From Liopterus haemorrhoidalis (taxonomy: Eukaryota; Arthropoda; Insecta; Coleoptera; Dytiscidae), in NCBI GenBank assembly GCA_963971575.1, contig OZ020611.1, positions 61,785,381-61,849,380 of the forward strand: a stretch of DNA of 64,000 nucleotides, in the 5' to 3' direction. The translations under genes were made by a program, and so were the position numbers. Of the stretch, positions 42,217-54,079 are shown one piece after another. The notes beneath the pieces were generated by a model. The model was not told where the DNA came from and did not search any database. It saw only the letters and a program-made list of their open reading frames with translations. How positions within the stretch are numbered: position 1 is the first letter of the stretch; every line of letters begins with the position of its first letter.

Positions 42217-45075
42217 ATGGATCTGTGCATTTATTATCAAAATGTTCATGGTCTAAGAACCAAATGTCATGATTTTTATCTAAATTGTTTAAATAGTAAT
42301 TATGATATCTTATGTCTTACCGAATCTTGGCTAAACTCTAGTGTTTTTGATAAAGAATTGTTTCCAGAAAGTTACAGGGTATACAGAAGTGACAGAAATT
42401 CTTTTACTTCAAAAAAATCCGATGGTGGTGGTGTCATTATCGCTATAAATAATAATATACCCTCTTTTGTGAATACAGCCTGGCTTTCTCCTAATGTCGA
42501 AGCTATGTGGGTTACAATTAAAGTTCCTACTTTTAAACTCCATATTTGTTGCGTTTACTTGCCACCCAATGACGATAATGCACTTTGTAATTTTTTGAAC
42601 CATTTATGTGATATACTGTGTCACATCGAAAATGATCCTATTTTGATTTGTGGAGATTTCAATATCCCCCAAATTACTTGGAAGCTCAGTAACCAAAATT
42701 TTTTGACTCCGTCTTATGTTAATAATTTTAGATCGGATATATTGTGCGATACTATTTCTTTTTGCGATTTGGCACAGTATAATTCAATAACTAATGCTAA
42801 TTGTAAAATTCTTGATTTAATACTCCATAATAAACTTTGTAACATAAAAGTCGAACGAAATGATTTTCCTCTCATAAATATTGATCATCATCATCCCCCT
42901 CTTGCAGTAACATTAAAATCATTTTTCAAACTCACTAATTTAAATACAAATATATCCTTTAAATGTTATAACTTCACCAATGCTAATTTTGATTCTATTA
43001 CATTGGATCTAATATGTATAGATTGGGAAAATCAGTTCGTAAATTTGAACGTCGATCAAATGACGGAGACGTTTTATAGTAAGCTGAATGAAATTTTGGG
43101 TCTACATGTTCCTTTAAAACCAAAATTTTATAATAAATTTCCACTCTGGTACGCTCTCTCCACAATTAAGGTAATTAAGGAAAAACATAAATATCATAAA
43201 AAATGGAAAATTTACAAGAATTACAATGATTATATAACTTTCAGCATTCTTAGAAGTAGATGCAAATTCTTAATTGAATCTGATTATAAAAATTATTTGA
43301 AATCTCTTGAAATAAACTTACAAAATGACCCCAAACAAATTTGGAAATTTTCTAAAATGAAAAGAGGCCCATCATCTAACATTCCTAATATAATGAACTT
43401 CAATAATACTTCAGCAACCACAGGTCATGATATAGTCAATATGTTCGCCGCTTATTTTGAATCTGTTTTCGAACCCAATAACGACCCCTCTTATAATATT
43501 TCCTCTTTTGCAGATAATTTGTCTTTGGCCACAGACTTGATAGTTGAGGGTGATATATTTCAACGCCTCTTATCCTTAGATATAAATAAGGGAGCTGGAC
43601 CTGATGGTATTCCAGCAATATTACTTAAAAATTGCGCTTCAGGTTTTGTTGTGCCCCTATCCATAATTTTTATAAAATCTGTAAGTAGTGGTATATTCCC
43701 AAATTTGTGGAAAAAATCTTTGATATTCCCAATTTTTAAATCAGGGGATAGACATAATATTAAAAATTATAGACCAGTTTCAATTCTATCAATCATCCCT
43801 AAGCTTTTTGAAAAAATCATATACGATCACTTGTTTAATTCGTTGAAAAATGTCATTATTCCGGAACAACACGGATTTTTTAAGGGTCGCTCAGTCGAAT
43901 CCAACCTTCTAGCTTACTCGAATTTTATTTTTCAGGCAATGGACTCTCGTCTTCAGGTGGACTCCGTGTACACCGACTTCAGCAAAGCTTTTGATAAGCT
44001 AAATCATAATATTCTTCTTTCAAAGTTGGCACAAGTCGGTGTACATGGAGATCTGTTGAGATGGGTGTGCTCTTACATAAAGAATAGATCTCAGGCTGTT
44101 GCTCTAAATGGATTTATTTCTAAATATTTTTATACCACGTCCGGTGTTCCGCAAGGGTCGCACCTTGGACCATTACTTTTTATTGTCTTTATTAATGATA
44201 TAAACGAATGTTTTCATCACTCAAATTTTCTCTTATACGCCGACGATTTAAAAATATTTAGAACAATATCTTCTTTAACGGATTGTGTCATAATGCAACA
44301 GGAACTGTCTAACTTACATACTTACTGCGTTAATAATAAACTTCATCTCAACTATGAAAAATGTTATCAAATAACGTTTTCCAAAAATATTAACTTAATC
44401 CAGAATCACTATAACATCGATACCAACTTGCTAAAGGAAGTATCTGTTATAAAAGACTTGGGAATGTATTTTGATCAAAAATTTCTATTCAATGTACATA
44501 TTGATCATGTGTGTAAGAAAGCGTACCAGAATCTAGGATTTATATTTAGAACATGCAAAATATTTAAAAATCACCATACATTTATAACACTTTATAACGC
44601 CTTTAAATTATGCCATTTAAATTATTGTTCCGTTATATGGAATCCCAGATATAATGTATATGATCGTCGCTTAGAATCAATTCAAAAGAAATTTCTGAAT
44701 TATTTGAGTTATCGCTTCCCAATATCACATGTTTCATACTTATCAAGATGTTATTATTTCAAAATGATTACCTTGCATTGCAGACGCATGAACAATGATG
44801 TAATTTTTCTTACTAAAATTATTAAAAACTTAATTGATTCACCGTATCTCCTTATGAATATAAATTTAAATATACCGCTTCGCAACTTAAGAAATAAATA
44901 CCTTTTTAGACAACCTTTTGCTAGGAGTAACTATGCCCAAAACGCCCCCTTAAACCGATTAGTTTCTACATTTAATAATATATTATTGGAGGCAGATCCG
45001 TTTCATTTGAGTTTAAACACTATAAAACGCCGCCTTCATACATTTAGTGTTCAAAGCACTATTAATGAAAATTAA
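42217..45075 (+). CDS. LINE ORF2: AP-type endonuclease and reverse transcriptase
   Basis: 952 residues. The endonuclease (about 1-235) shows IYYQNVHGLRTK, the catalytic glutamate in LTESW (E36), GDFNIP (146-151), ILDLIL (D200) and DHHHPPL (from 223). The reverse transcriptase (about 440-720) shows NKGAGPDGIPAILLK, YTDFSKAFDKLNH (near 585), GVPQGSHLGPLLFIVFINDI (near 642) and LLYADDLKIF (near 672), with both catalytic aspartates present. A C-terminal region with LNYCSVIWNPRYNVYDRRLE follows. No RNase H domain. Nicking and target-primed reverse transcription of its own RNA is the family role. All key residues that I can identify are intact. Confidence 0.92.
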   Translation: MDLCIYYQNVHGLRTKCHDFYLNCLNSNYDILCLTESWLNSSVFDKELFPESYRVYRSDRNSFTSKKSDGGGVIIAINNNIPSFVNTAWLSPNVEAMWVTIKVPTFKLHICCVYLPPNDDNALCNFLNHLCDILCHIENDPILICGDFNIPQITWKLSNQNFLTPSYVNNFRSDILCDTISFCDLAQYNSITNANCKILDLILHNKLCNIKVERNDFPLINIDHHHPPLAVTLKSFFKLTNLNTNISFKCYNFTNANFDSITLDLICIDWENQFVNLNVDQMTETFYSKLNEILGLHVPLKPKFYNKFPLWYALSTIKVIKEKHKYHKKWKIYKNYNDYITFSILRSRCKFLIESDYKNYLKSLEINLQNDPKQIWKFSKMKRGPSSNIPNIMNFNNTSATTGHDIVNMFAAYFESVFEPNNDPSYNISSFADNLSLATDLIVEGDIFQRLLSLDINKGAGPDGIPAILLKNCASGFVVPLSIIFIKSVSSGIFPNLWKKSLIFPIFKSGDRHNIKNYRPVSILSIIPKLFEKIIYDHLFNSLKNVIIPEQHGFFKGRSVESNLLAYSNFIFQAMDSRLQVDSVYTDFSKAFDKLNHNILLSKLAQVGVHGDLLRWVCSYIKNRSQAVALNGFISKYFYTTSGVPQGSHLGPLLFIVFINDINECFHHSNFLLYADDLKIFRTISSLTDCVIMQQELSNLHTYCVNNKLHLNYEKCYQITFSKNINLIQNHYNIDTNLLKEVSVIKDLGMYFDQKFLFNVHIDHVCKKAYQNLGFIFRTCKIFKNHHTFITLYNAFKLCHLNYCSVIWNPRYNVYDRRLESIQKKFLNYLSYRFPISHVSYLSRCYYFKMITLHCRRMNNDVIFLTKIIKNLIDSPYLLMNINLNIPLRNLRNKYLFRQPFARSNYAQNAPLNRLVSTFNNILLEADPFHLSLNTIKRRLHTFSVQSTINEN

Positions 45076-45290
45076 TTCATTCTTCTGTATATATATTTGT
45101 TTTTTTTTTTATTTATCAATTATCCAATTACCGTCTTAATGGCTAAATTTGTTAAATATTAAGTTACTATATTGTAATGTATAGCAATCGAAGTTGTAGT
45201 TTTTAGGTTCGTCCTGTGTACAACTCAATTACATAAATAAATAAATAAAATAAAAAAATAAAATAAAAATAAAATAAAAATGTCTATAAA

Positions 45291-46455
45291 GACATTTGAT
45301 CGGGTCTATTTTCTAAGCAAGACATTAAAATCTTAACGTCAAAACTGACGTTATTCTTTAAAACAAAAAAAATTAAAACAATTTCCAAAATGGATATAAC
45401 ATTAAATTTGATTTAAAACATATTACACATATGTTGTACAACATATAAATAAAAGACAGAGCTGTTTGCACCCGACAATCAATACAGTTCTAAACTATCT
45501 CTGGATGCAAAATAATACTTAAGACGTTAGAATGATTCCTTAATTATCCTTGGATATGCCATTTCAAACGTAAATGCTATTAGCTAAACATATTTGTATT
45601 AAAATTTTAACGAAGCAGCGTTCAACAGACAGAATGATAAAGAGGATTTGGGAAGAAAACTTGAATATCCGTGAACCAGTGAGAAGACTTTGCAAGGGAT
45701 GAAGAAATCAACTAACAAGTATTGGTAAACAGGGTAGCTGAATAGAAAATTAACAGATTAATATAGAGATTTTATACGAGACAAGCCAAAAGTATACTCT
45801 ACTGACAGTATGCAAAGATGATGATATAGGTATAGGAAAACTTTGGCTTTCAAATACTGAGAATTTGAAAAACACATATTAAAAATATAAACATATTTAT
45901 CTATTTTGCATGCATAATAGCGTCATTATGAAACTGAATTGAGTGTTATAATAAGTTTCATTATACACTAAATATCTTGTCATAATATTGGTAAAATTGG
46001 TACAATATCCTGCAAATTTTACCAAACAAAATTGGTAGCTATATGCTGTTCACTTTTGTAAGGACAAACCAGTTTTTGTTCTCATAAAATACTATGATAC
46101 TAACTTTAAAGCTTCATAAATTATTTGTATTACTGGAAATGTTACCACCATCAGCTAATGTACTTTTGAATTACCAAAAATTATGGATAAGGTTAGTAAA
46201 AAAACAAAGATTTCAAAGAAATCGTTATATTGAATCTCAGTAAACTTGAAAAATTGTATAAAATGGTGTTATTGAAAAAGAAGGACTATTCCAAAATTAA
46301 TAAAATATTTTTTCTGATGTTTTTTAAAGGTTTTGTATCAAGGTTAAACACATTTTTTTCAAATCTATATATATATATATATATTATAAAAAATAAAATA
46401 AAAACGGTACAAATAAAAAAAAAAAACATGTCATTGAAAAATCTGTGGTATCTAT
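45291..46455. other. Gene-free stretch
   Basis: No supported gene. 45610-45840 is somewhat less A+T-rich and may be a decayed coding remnant, but I recognise no motif. An (AT)n tract lies at about 46364-46383. Confidence 0.4.
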
Positions 46456-46984
46456 TCATTCATTATCCATCCCATAATCCACATAGATGTCTTCAGGGTT
46501 TTCCTCTTGAAGGCTTTCCGTTCTTGGGAGTGTGATGTAAAACGTAACAGCCTGTGGGATGGTGAGGAATCTCGTCAAATGTTTTAAGTTACTTAGCGCT
46601 ATTAACAAGAAGACGAGCGTCGCAAGAGTTGGAAAGGTGACATTGTGGTGGTGGCCGCATCGTTTTGTTCTTGCCCCTAGCAAGAGGTTGCCACATTACA
46701 TTTCCCTTTAGATAGCAACCCAAAAACGTGTTCCGGTAGGAAATTAATGATTGCTCATTGTGCACAATTTTGAGGCATCGCAAATCCCTAGTGAGGAATG
46801 GATATTTAGCCTTATAAAAAGGTTTCAAAAATTCTGTCCATGTCTTGAAGAAAAATATATCGCAATCAACAACACGACATGGTGAATGCTTTGTTCTGCA
46901 AAGTCTTATTACCTCTCTCCATTCTTTAGGTAGTTCAACGTAGGAGTTCTGATTAATGAAGCTCATGTTTTTGTCGTACTCCAT
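46456..46984 (-). pseudogene. Unidentified insect ORF remnant, frameshifted
   Basis: Two overlapping minus-strand frames appear to be one protein. The first (46984-46589) contains LPKEWREVIRLCRTKHSPCR, then FKTWTEFLKPFYKAKYPFLT and LKIVHNEQSLISYRNTFLGC. After a frame change between 46683 and 46589 the second continues LKHLTRFLTIPQAVTFYITL and ends EENPEDIYVDYGMDNE. The regular tail suggests a genuine C terminus. I do not recognise the family; it recalls multicopy insect proteins of unknown function. No introns or element ends were assigned. Confidence 0.4.
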
Positions 46985-48517
46985 GTAGGAGTACCCGCGG
47001 TAGGACTTCCATCATTTTTCCCCCGACGCACAGGACTTTTATCGTTCTTCCTTCTTAGAGCATATCTTTGAATGCGTTTTTTACTGGATTAACATTGGTT
47101 TTATCCCTCAATCGTTGTAGATATAGGTAGTTTTGATCCCAAGCTAACAGATGGCACTAAGATTTCACTTTTCTCTAAAAATGGACTATCACCGTTTTTC
47201 CCTCCGTCCCAAATGTCAGTAATGAAACTTTCCAAAAAAAAACCAGAAGTACAGGATATAAAGAACAACTTTAATTTCTAAATGGTATTGTACGTCATGT
47301 TCGATATATTTGGGTAAAGCTTTTAAAAAGAAATATCTTTTTCTGAAACATTTTTTTAAATATCTTTAACGGTTTATGAAAAAATATATTGTCTATAATG
47401 ACATGAAAGTACAAAATTTCTATTTACAAGTGTTCAATGTGCCTTCCATTTTAATTTAAACACTTTGGCAACTTACTATTGAGCTGTCTGTAGCTCGGCG
47501 CATAATAAAAAAAATAATAATTAAAAATATTTCACTTTCAAGCCGTAGATATTTTCACCACGCCGAAATTTAATTTTCCCGCAAAAAGAGATCACTAGTG
47601 AGTTAAATTTTCTTTTCCTAGTTTAAAAATAAATAATGCTTTCACTTTATAATCCTATTTTTAAACATAGTACTATGATAAATAAGAATACATTTACTTC
47701 CCATAAATTTAATTTAATTCGATAATAAAGCCTGAAGTGCAAATAGTATTCATCTGAAATCATGGTAATAAGAGTAAAAGGATTATAATAATGAAACAAG
47801 TCGCACCATAAATATCTTCATGACACAGCGATTATCACAACTTTAAGTTGAAATGGCAGAACGAAGAAGATTTTACCTAAACCGTGCATGCTCTTTAAAA
47901 TCACGACCACGATCTTGTAATTTACTAACTAAATTTACATGTTCGATATTCTAAATATCGTAAATGGTTGAGCATACACACAACTACCAGACCCGAGACA
48001 CGACTGTAAATTGTTTCACTCTTTGTCATAGGCGCCGTCAAGAACTTTTTTATGTCGGGAAACAAGTTTTTTTACTTGGAAATAACTAGATATTTTCTCA
48101 GTGACACAAATTTGTTAGGGAGTTCGAGGAAAATGTTTACTGCAGAAACTTGTTTTTTAGATACCTACTGATTTGTCAGTGATTCTTGAAAAAAGTATTC
48201 AATGGAAATAGTAATTAACAGGTATAAAAACAGCGACTAATGCAATGTTTCTCTTCAACTAACAGTTAAACAATGTAAACAAGCATGAGCTAATTTGTAG
48301 TATGTACCATAAATACCAGACTTCAACCAAGAATGCATATTTTCGTTCTGAAAAAACAAAATTGCTGAAATTTTTTTATTTACTGTACGCTGTTTCTGAA
48401 GTTTGATAGATTGGTTACTAATCATAACAACCAAGACAGACTCCTTGTTTTTCTCAGTTTCTTACTCCTGTCCAATTTTCTGGCCTGAAATTGTCTCCTG
48501 TTCAAACAATCCATGAT
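46985..48517. other. Gene-free stretch
   Basis: The minus strand just upstream of the ORF remnant includes frame pieces such as RYALRRKNDKSPVRRGKND (about 46990-47070), perhaps its decayed N-terminal part. Nothing else is supported to 48517. Confidence 0.35.
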
Positions 48518-48529
48518 AAAGTCATCATC

Positions 48530-49666
48530 CCCTTAGCATAGGGCTGCCATAATTGTCGGACTACCGACCGGGACACCTCCCCCCCCCCAAAAAAAACTAA
48601 CTTAAAAAAAACTTTTATCGACAATAATACCTTTATTATAAAAAATTGCACAATATTGTAAAAAAATAAAATAATTTAAAGACAAAAAAAAATAATTAAA
48701 GTAGAGATTGATAATAGGTATTCCAAGAGCAAAACGTTGGGATCAATGGTGAATTATTTTGGAACACTCAGTTCGACTGAAAAAATTTGATGTTTTTTTT
48801 GTGGATGCGTCTTTATCAAATCTAAAATAATATAATATAAATTAATGGGCGATTCAATTTAATAAAACCAAATAGAACCTTACATTCCATTCTTCTCTTG
48901 CCTTTACTCTCCCACTTCCCCGACTTCGGTGGCTTCTTTATCATCGCTCTTCTTTGCCCAATCATACTTCTCCGATGTTTTCGTTTTTTTGGAGCAGTTC
49001 TTTTTCCCCTTTTATATAATTATAGAATTCAATGCATGACATTTTATAATTTAAAACATATATAATTTTAATTATCGAAAAATAATTTTTTAATATAAAT
49101 TTTAAATCGACCGGGACAAATGACTCTTGGACCGGGACTCTGGGACACAAACCTCAAAACCGGGACGTATGGCAGCCCTACCTTAGCACCATTGCAGCTA
49201 TGAAGCAAACATATTCAAAAAATACAATACAACATCCACCACTGTATTGACCACGAGAAGCAAATCACAATATTATGGGTTCCATCACATCGCAACATCC
49301 CAGGAAATGAAAAAGCAGACGAAGCTGCCAAGGAGGCCATTCACCAAGATATAATTCAAATGCCTACTCCAACATATGATGCAAAGAATTTTAAAAAAAA
49401 TTGAACACGTAATCCTAAATTGTCCACAATACACAGCACAAAGGACCAGAAACAAACTTCCAACAGACGCACTCCAAATTGCAACCAATACAATATTTCT
49501 AGAAGATGTAAACTTAATTGACATATTAATTATTGCCTGAATTAATTATATTAAATATTCATGTACATTATATTTATTATGTAACTATATTAGTTATGTA
49601 AAACAGATATTCCGGAGTGCTAATAACCAAGCAGTTGAAGCATCCCTAAATAAATATATTTAAAAA
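48530..49666 (+). mobile_element. 5'-truncated RNase H-bearing LINE, split by a hAT MITE
   Basis: A 12-bp direct repeat AAAGTCATCATC brackets it (48518-48529 and 49667-49678), and the 3' end is A-rich. It contains an RNase H remnant, KQITILWVPSHRNIPGNEKA then DEAAKEA, preceded by LSTIAAMKQTYSKNT, and after a deletion the C-terminal IEHVILNCPQYTAQRTRNKL. RNase H with W-V-P-S-H and G-N-E-K-A-D is found in I- and R1-group LINEs. The hAT MITE at 48539-49180 interrupts it. Confidence 0.8.
48539..49180. mobile_element. 642-bp hAT MITE with 8-bp duplication
   Basis: Ends TAGGGCTGCCATA and, inverted, TAGGGCTGCCATACGTCCCG are matched, with ACCGGGAC motifs inside both. The 8-bp repeat CCTTAGCA is perfect at 48531-48538 and 49181-49188. 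A minus-strand frame with MSCIEFYNYIKGEKELLQK may be a scrap of transposase, but this is weak. Confidence 0.92.
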
Positions 49667-49678
49667 AAAGTCATCATC

Positions 49679-50214
49679 ATCGCTTTCATTCGACGATGAA
49701 CCAGTTAAAAGTATCACGTTTTATAAATATTTTTGATACATATTTACATATACGTATATTATGTACAGCACACATTAAGATTATGTTTTTAAACAGAACT
49801 ATCATTCGAACAAGTGTCTCTTAAACATTAAACTACCAACAAAAATAATTACTAACTACAAATAAATATCTAGTTACTTACGGTACATGCTATTGATAAT
49901 TGTGATTATTATAACATTATTATGTGATAAACTGGATTTTTTATACCCACTTCTCTAGGTGATAAGGTAGCAGACTATATTTTTTGAAATATTTTTCACT
50001 AAAATCGTTATAATACGAAGAGTCAATCTACGCTTAAAATGCGTTCATTTTATATTTTGCCATACATTTAAAAAAAAAACATTTTAACAAAATTTTTCGA
50101 ATATATATTCTTATCAAAATCCTTACTTCTGGCCAATGGTCGATAGTTACCAAGGCTAAAGAAAAGGAAGAAAAAAAAATCCTTACTTTCCTGTTTCACA
50201 AAAATATGTATTAA
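49679..50214. other. Gene-free stretch
   Basis: A+T-rich. The minus-strand ORF at 50068-50292 overlaps the following MITE and is not convincing. Confidence 0.4.
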
Positions 50215-50424
50215 AGTCTGTTCCTTTGGTTTAGGCGGAACTAGATTTTCAATTCTAGTTACTTTTACCGATTGATTGAAGCTTTTGATCATTTTGTTCC
50301 GGAAAAGCCAATGTATAAAAAATTCAATGTAATTCAGTTCAATTCAATGTATAAAAAAATAGCTAATGACAACTTACAAAAATGAAAATTCCGGTTAGTT
50401 CCGCCTAATCGTTTGGAATAGACT
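50215..50424. mobile_element. 210-bp MITE
   Basis: Inverted ends AGTCTGTTCCTTTGGTTTAG and, from the right, AGTCTATTCCAAACGATTAG both continue GCGGAACTA. The 18-of-20 level of match and further TTTTC inside support a small palindromic transposon. The duplication is unclear, so the superfamily is undetermined. Confidence 0.6.
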
Positions 50425-50589
50425 GTTCTCTATATATATTTTTTTTTTCCAGATATTTAAAACTGTTCTGAAAGATAGAATGAGGAACTAAAGTTTTTGG
50501 CATATTTTCTTTGTAAAAATGGTGTTAAAACAGAATTTTTAAACATTTCTTCTCGTTCATTATTCCAATATCTTTCATTTGATTTCCCA

Positions 50590-51340
50590 TACTAAATTTA
50601 GTTCAGACTGCGTTCAAGATGCATTCCAAATGTTGCAGGAACTAAATGAGACAGTCAAAAACGTAGGGCTCAAGATAAATAAATAAAAAATGATTACAAA
50701 CCTTGTACTGAACGAGCGCTGAAAATCGACGATGCTAATATTGAAAAGTTTGATGCTTACAAGTATCTTGGATACGAAATATGAATTGACAGAGACAATG
50801 AAACATGCGAAATATTCAGGAGAATATCACAAGGATGGGCAGCATTTGGTAAACTACAAAGCATTTTTTTAAATGATCCAATGTGTCTTAAAAAGAAAGC
50901 TTTCGAACTATGTGTTATGCCCGTCTTAACGTACGGGGCGGGAACTTTAACACTGACGAAAGCTTCTACTAAAAAGCTTCAAGTAACTGAAAGTCCCATG
51001 GAACGAGCTTTCTCCGTATAATGCTGAGGGACAAAATACGAAATGCTGAAATTCGTCCACAGACTAAACTAACCGACATCCTTGTAAAAGTAGCTGGAAT
51101 GAAATGGAAATGGATAGGTCAACTAGCTAGAATAATAGACAACAGATGGACCAAATAGATTCTCGAGTAGTGACCATGAGCAGATAAACGTAGCCGAAGA
51201 AGACCGTTCACTCGCTGGACTGATGACCTAAAGTGTATATGTACGAATTGGCTACAAGCAGCTCAAGACAGAAAATTGGAAATTTTTAGGGGAGGCCTAT
51301 ATCCATCAGTGGATTTGAATGGCTGAATGATAATGATGAT
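50590..51340 (+). pseudogene. RTE-like reverse transcriptase C-terminal part, broken
   Basis: Pieces in order: VQDAFQMLQELNETVKNVGL then KINK, IEKFDAYKYLGYEI, WAAFGKLQSIFLNDP, FELCVMPVLTYGAGTLTLTK, then degenerate versions of the I-A-R-x-x-D-x-R-W and L-G-E-A-Y segments, with FLGEAYIHQW near the end. The order and motifs are those of insect RTE-like ORFs after the Y-x-D-D box. Many stops and frameshifts occur. The 3' end runs into TGATAATGATGATAATG, the usual RTE tail. Confidence 0.8.
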
Positions 51341-52234
51341 AATGTTGACTAAATATAAAAAGAATTAATAAAAAAAAAATGATAACGATTTGAGAAATAC
51401 AAAAAATTCTAATAATAAGTAATTTAAAAATATAATTAGATTAAAAATGCCCACTGTACTATTTTCCATTTTAGATTCATGTTCATTACTTTGAATTTAT
51501 TACATGGCCAATAGTATGGAGAACAAAATATTGTTGGCATATGTTTGTCAATTTGTCTATGTATTAAGAACTGTCTTTTAATACCACACTCAAAGTTTTA
51601 AATATACATTTTTTTTCTGATTCGCCAATGAGATATACAAAGAGGTAGACAGATGAATGGCGATATAAGAATTTTTTGGTTATACCTACGAAACACGAAA
51701 AATTAAAGGAAAGCGGAAGGTGAGATTGAACGGGCATGTCAATACAAGAGATGATGACCACATGGGCAGAACTAGTGATGTGCCGGATCACATAAAAGCC
51801 AGATCGCAGATACAGATATGGATAGAGATTATTCCTATCCTCATTATCCTCATTCGCGAATACGGAAGCAAATTTTGCTTTCAAGTAGAAAAACAAACGA
51901 CCTTGAAGCAATAGTTTATCCGCGCGGTCCCTACAAATAAAAATATGCCAACTGACACAATTTAGTTGAGTTCAAAATTATTCATTGTCTTTGGCTAAAT
52001 TAATTTGACTCTAGCAGGGTGTGAAATTAAATATTTTACACATAGAAACGCCACTTCAAATTTATTGTGCAACTAGCAAAAAAGCAACAAGCAAAAGGCA
52101 TTCCAAAGGTAGACATAAATGAAGATGTTTCGAATTACCTAGATGGATAAAACAGTAAACACTGATATACTACAGGAGACGGTAAAAAGGACAGAAATTT
52201 AGTTCACAAAAAATAAATAAATAATAAAATAAGT
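51341..52234. other. Gene-free stretch with an inverted family A scrap
   Basis: 51630-51715 is, on the minus strand, a degenerate family A left end (GTTTCGTAGGTATAACCAAA, then TTATATCGCCATTCATCTGT). No gene. The ORF pair at 51564-51914 is not convincing. Confidence 0.4.
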
Positions 52235-52390
52235 GTATAAGCCCATATCATGCGAAATACTGAATACAGATTATTACAGAACGTTATGCAAGACAAAAAC
52301 TTGAGGGATGATATGGAGTCAGTACTACAAATCTATTTACGCAAATTTTAGACAAGAAAAAGTCAGGGCAGTGTCGGAGAAGTTAAGTTT
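52235..52390 (+). pseudogene. Short RTE-like coding scrap
   Basis: The plus strand reads HIMRNTEYRLLQNVMQDKNL. The H-V/I-M-R-x-x-x-Y-R-L-L-Q-x-x-x-Q pattern occurs in RTE-like C-terminal regions. It stops within about 40 codons. Low support because the match is short. Confidence 0.4.
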
Positions 52391-54077
52391 TTTTTTGTAA
52401 AATTTTTGTCATATTTCCACTACTGTCTATTTCCACTATTGTGTTAGGGATATAGTTTGCTATTTTTCTAGCATTATAGAATTCGTTATTACGGATCATT
52501 TGAGAGGTCAAACATTCATATGACCTCCCTGATATAAGTATCACGAAATAGCGTCATTTTTGCCTAGCATGCTTAAATGTGCTGGTGCTGTCTTAAACTC
52601 AAGGCCGCGATAAGTCGCAGTAGAGTGCTCTTCGAACTTGCCAGTGACGTCCATGCGCAGAAACCATAATTCGTACAGTCGCTTCGTTGCTTAACAACAG
52701 ACGTAGAACTAACTACAAGTCGTGTTTTTATTGGTTTGACGTCATTACTTTGCGAATATACTATGACAACACTGGCCAGTTTCTCTTAAGAAAAACTCTC
52801 TAAATATCACGCGTACATTTAAGCCCTACCAGTAGCTGCGTAAAAAAGGAATTGAAAAGGAAGAAAAACCTCAATTTTTTTTGGACATTATTTGCGCTAA
52901 ACCAAATCCCGCTCATAACCCGGTTAGGTCACTGTTGGAGCTGTAGATCTAAAACTTCATTCTTCGGATTGAAAGGCCCGTGCTCAATATAAAATAGCAG
53001 CACGGTAGTGAGATATTTGTTACAAAGTTCTTCAGTGAGAAAAAGTTTATGTAATTAAAATGTATGCTTTGTATAAAATATATGATTTAATAGTAATATC
53101 TCGATAAAAACTACGGTTCGGTGACACTACTGTTGGGCGTTTATGGTCTGAGGAAGAAGAACCGAATAAAAATGTGTTCATCTCCCAAAGCGATCTCTAA
53201 AGCCTGGTATATAATAAATATGCTATGGATACATAAGCATAATTATTTTTTTATAAACATATGTTTTGAAGGATCGAACCCTTTGTTCGATACTTATGCG
53301 TTGGATATTATTAATCAGGCTCTAAGCCTGGTTTATAATGGGTCCATAATATAACGCATGGCCTGGGCATAAATTTGAGTACAAAATGATGTCATTGTTT
53401 TGAACATCTACTTATAATAAACAGAACAAAGATAGTTCTGTGAATCTTATATTATGCTTGTGCTATGGATCTCTTATAAATAAGACACAAATGTTATCCT
53501 TCGGTAACGCCTATGGTTTTAGTGTTAAGAATCCGATGGTGTTTAGCGCAGAAGCCATACCATTAGCGAGCGCTTGAGGAATACTTTACATTTTTCAGTA
53601 AAAGTTAAGTGACAGATCTAGCTAATCCTTGAATATACTTGATATTTAAATACATTGTTTAAAACGGCGTATTTTCTTTGTTTATAATTAAAATAATAGC
53701 TTTACCATAATCGTAAACAATGATCAAAACGTTTGAATAAATTTAAAATTACCGTCTTTGAAATCTGAGTTATGCCAGATTTTCTTTGTGTCTGGAAATT
53801 TAGTTGAGTAAAATAAGGTTGACAATTTTAAATTCAACAATTATAAGTCTGTAGAATTCTATTTGTGGAATTCTTTTGCTTGACATTGAATATCAATTAA
53901 TTAGAATACGGGAAATATTTCCATTTTTAAAGCAAAACAAAGCTATTAAATGTTAATGAGTCTAGTATGACTGTTCCTACAGATATTGTCATTTTGCATT
54001 TGACTGCTTGACTTTTTCTGAGGAAAATGACTAAATTTATTATTATGAACTCGGAAAATGAGTAAAAATATTACTAA
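52391..54077. other. Gene-free stretch with short dispersed repeats
   Basis: TTTATAATGGGTCCATAATA near 53331 resembles TTTATAATATACCCATAATA near 25205, suggesting a small dispersed repeat whose limits I cannot set. TGACGTCA occurs at 52737. No ORF is convincing; that at 53121-53354 is part of this repeat. Confidence 0.35.
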
Positions 54078-54079
54078 TA

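Larger units (their letters stand above)
41065..45290 (+). mobile_element. Full-length CR1/Jockey-group LINE
   Basis: A short 5' region (with TGACGTCA at 41103) precedes ORF1 (41173-42150). A 66-bp spacer follows, then ORF2 (42217-45075), a 3' untranslated segment, and a tail of AAATA/AAAATA repeats (about 45230-45282). Both ORFs are uninterrupted, unlike every other element here, so the copy is young and could be active. No target duplication was found, as expected for many CR1-group LINEs, so the exact 5' end is uncertain. Confidence 0.85.

Noticed and set aside
45610..45840. Possible decayed coding region after the LINE
   Set aside because: Composition looks faintly coding, but no motif or frame of useful length could be supported.
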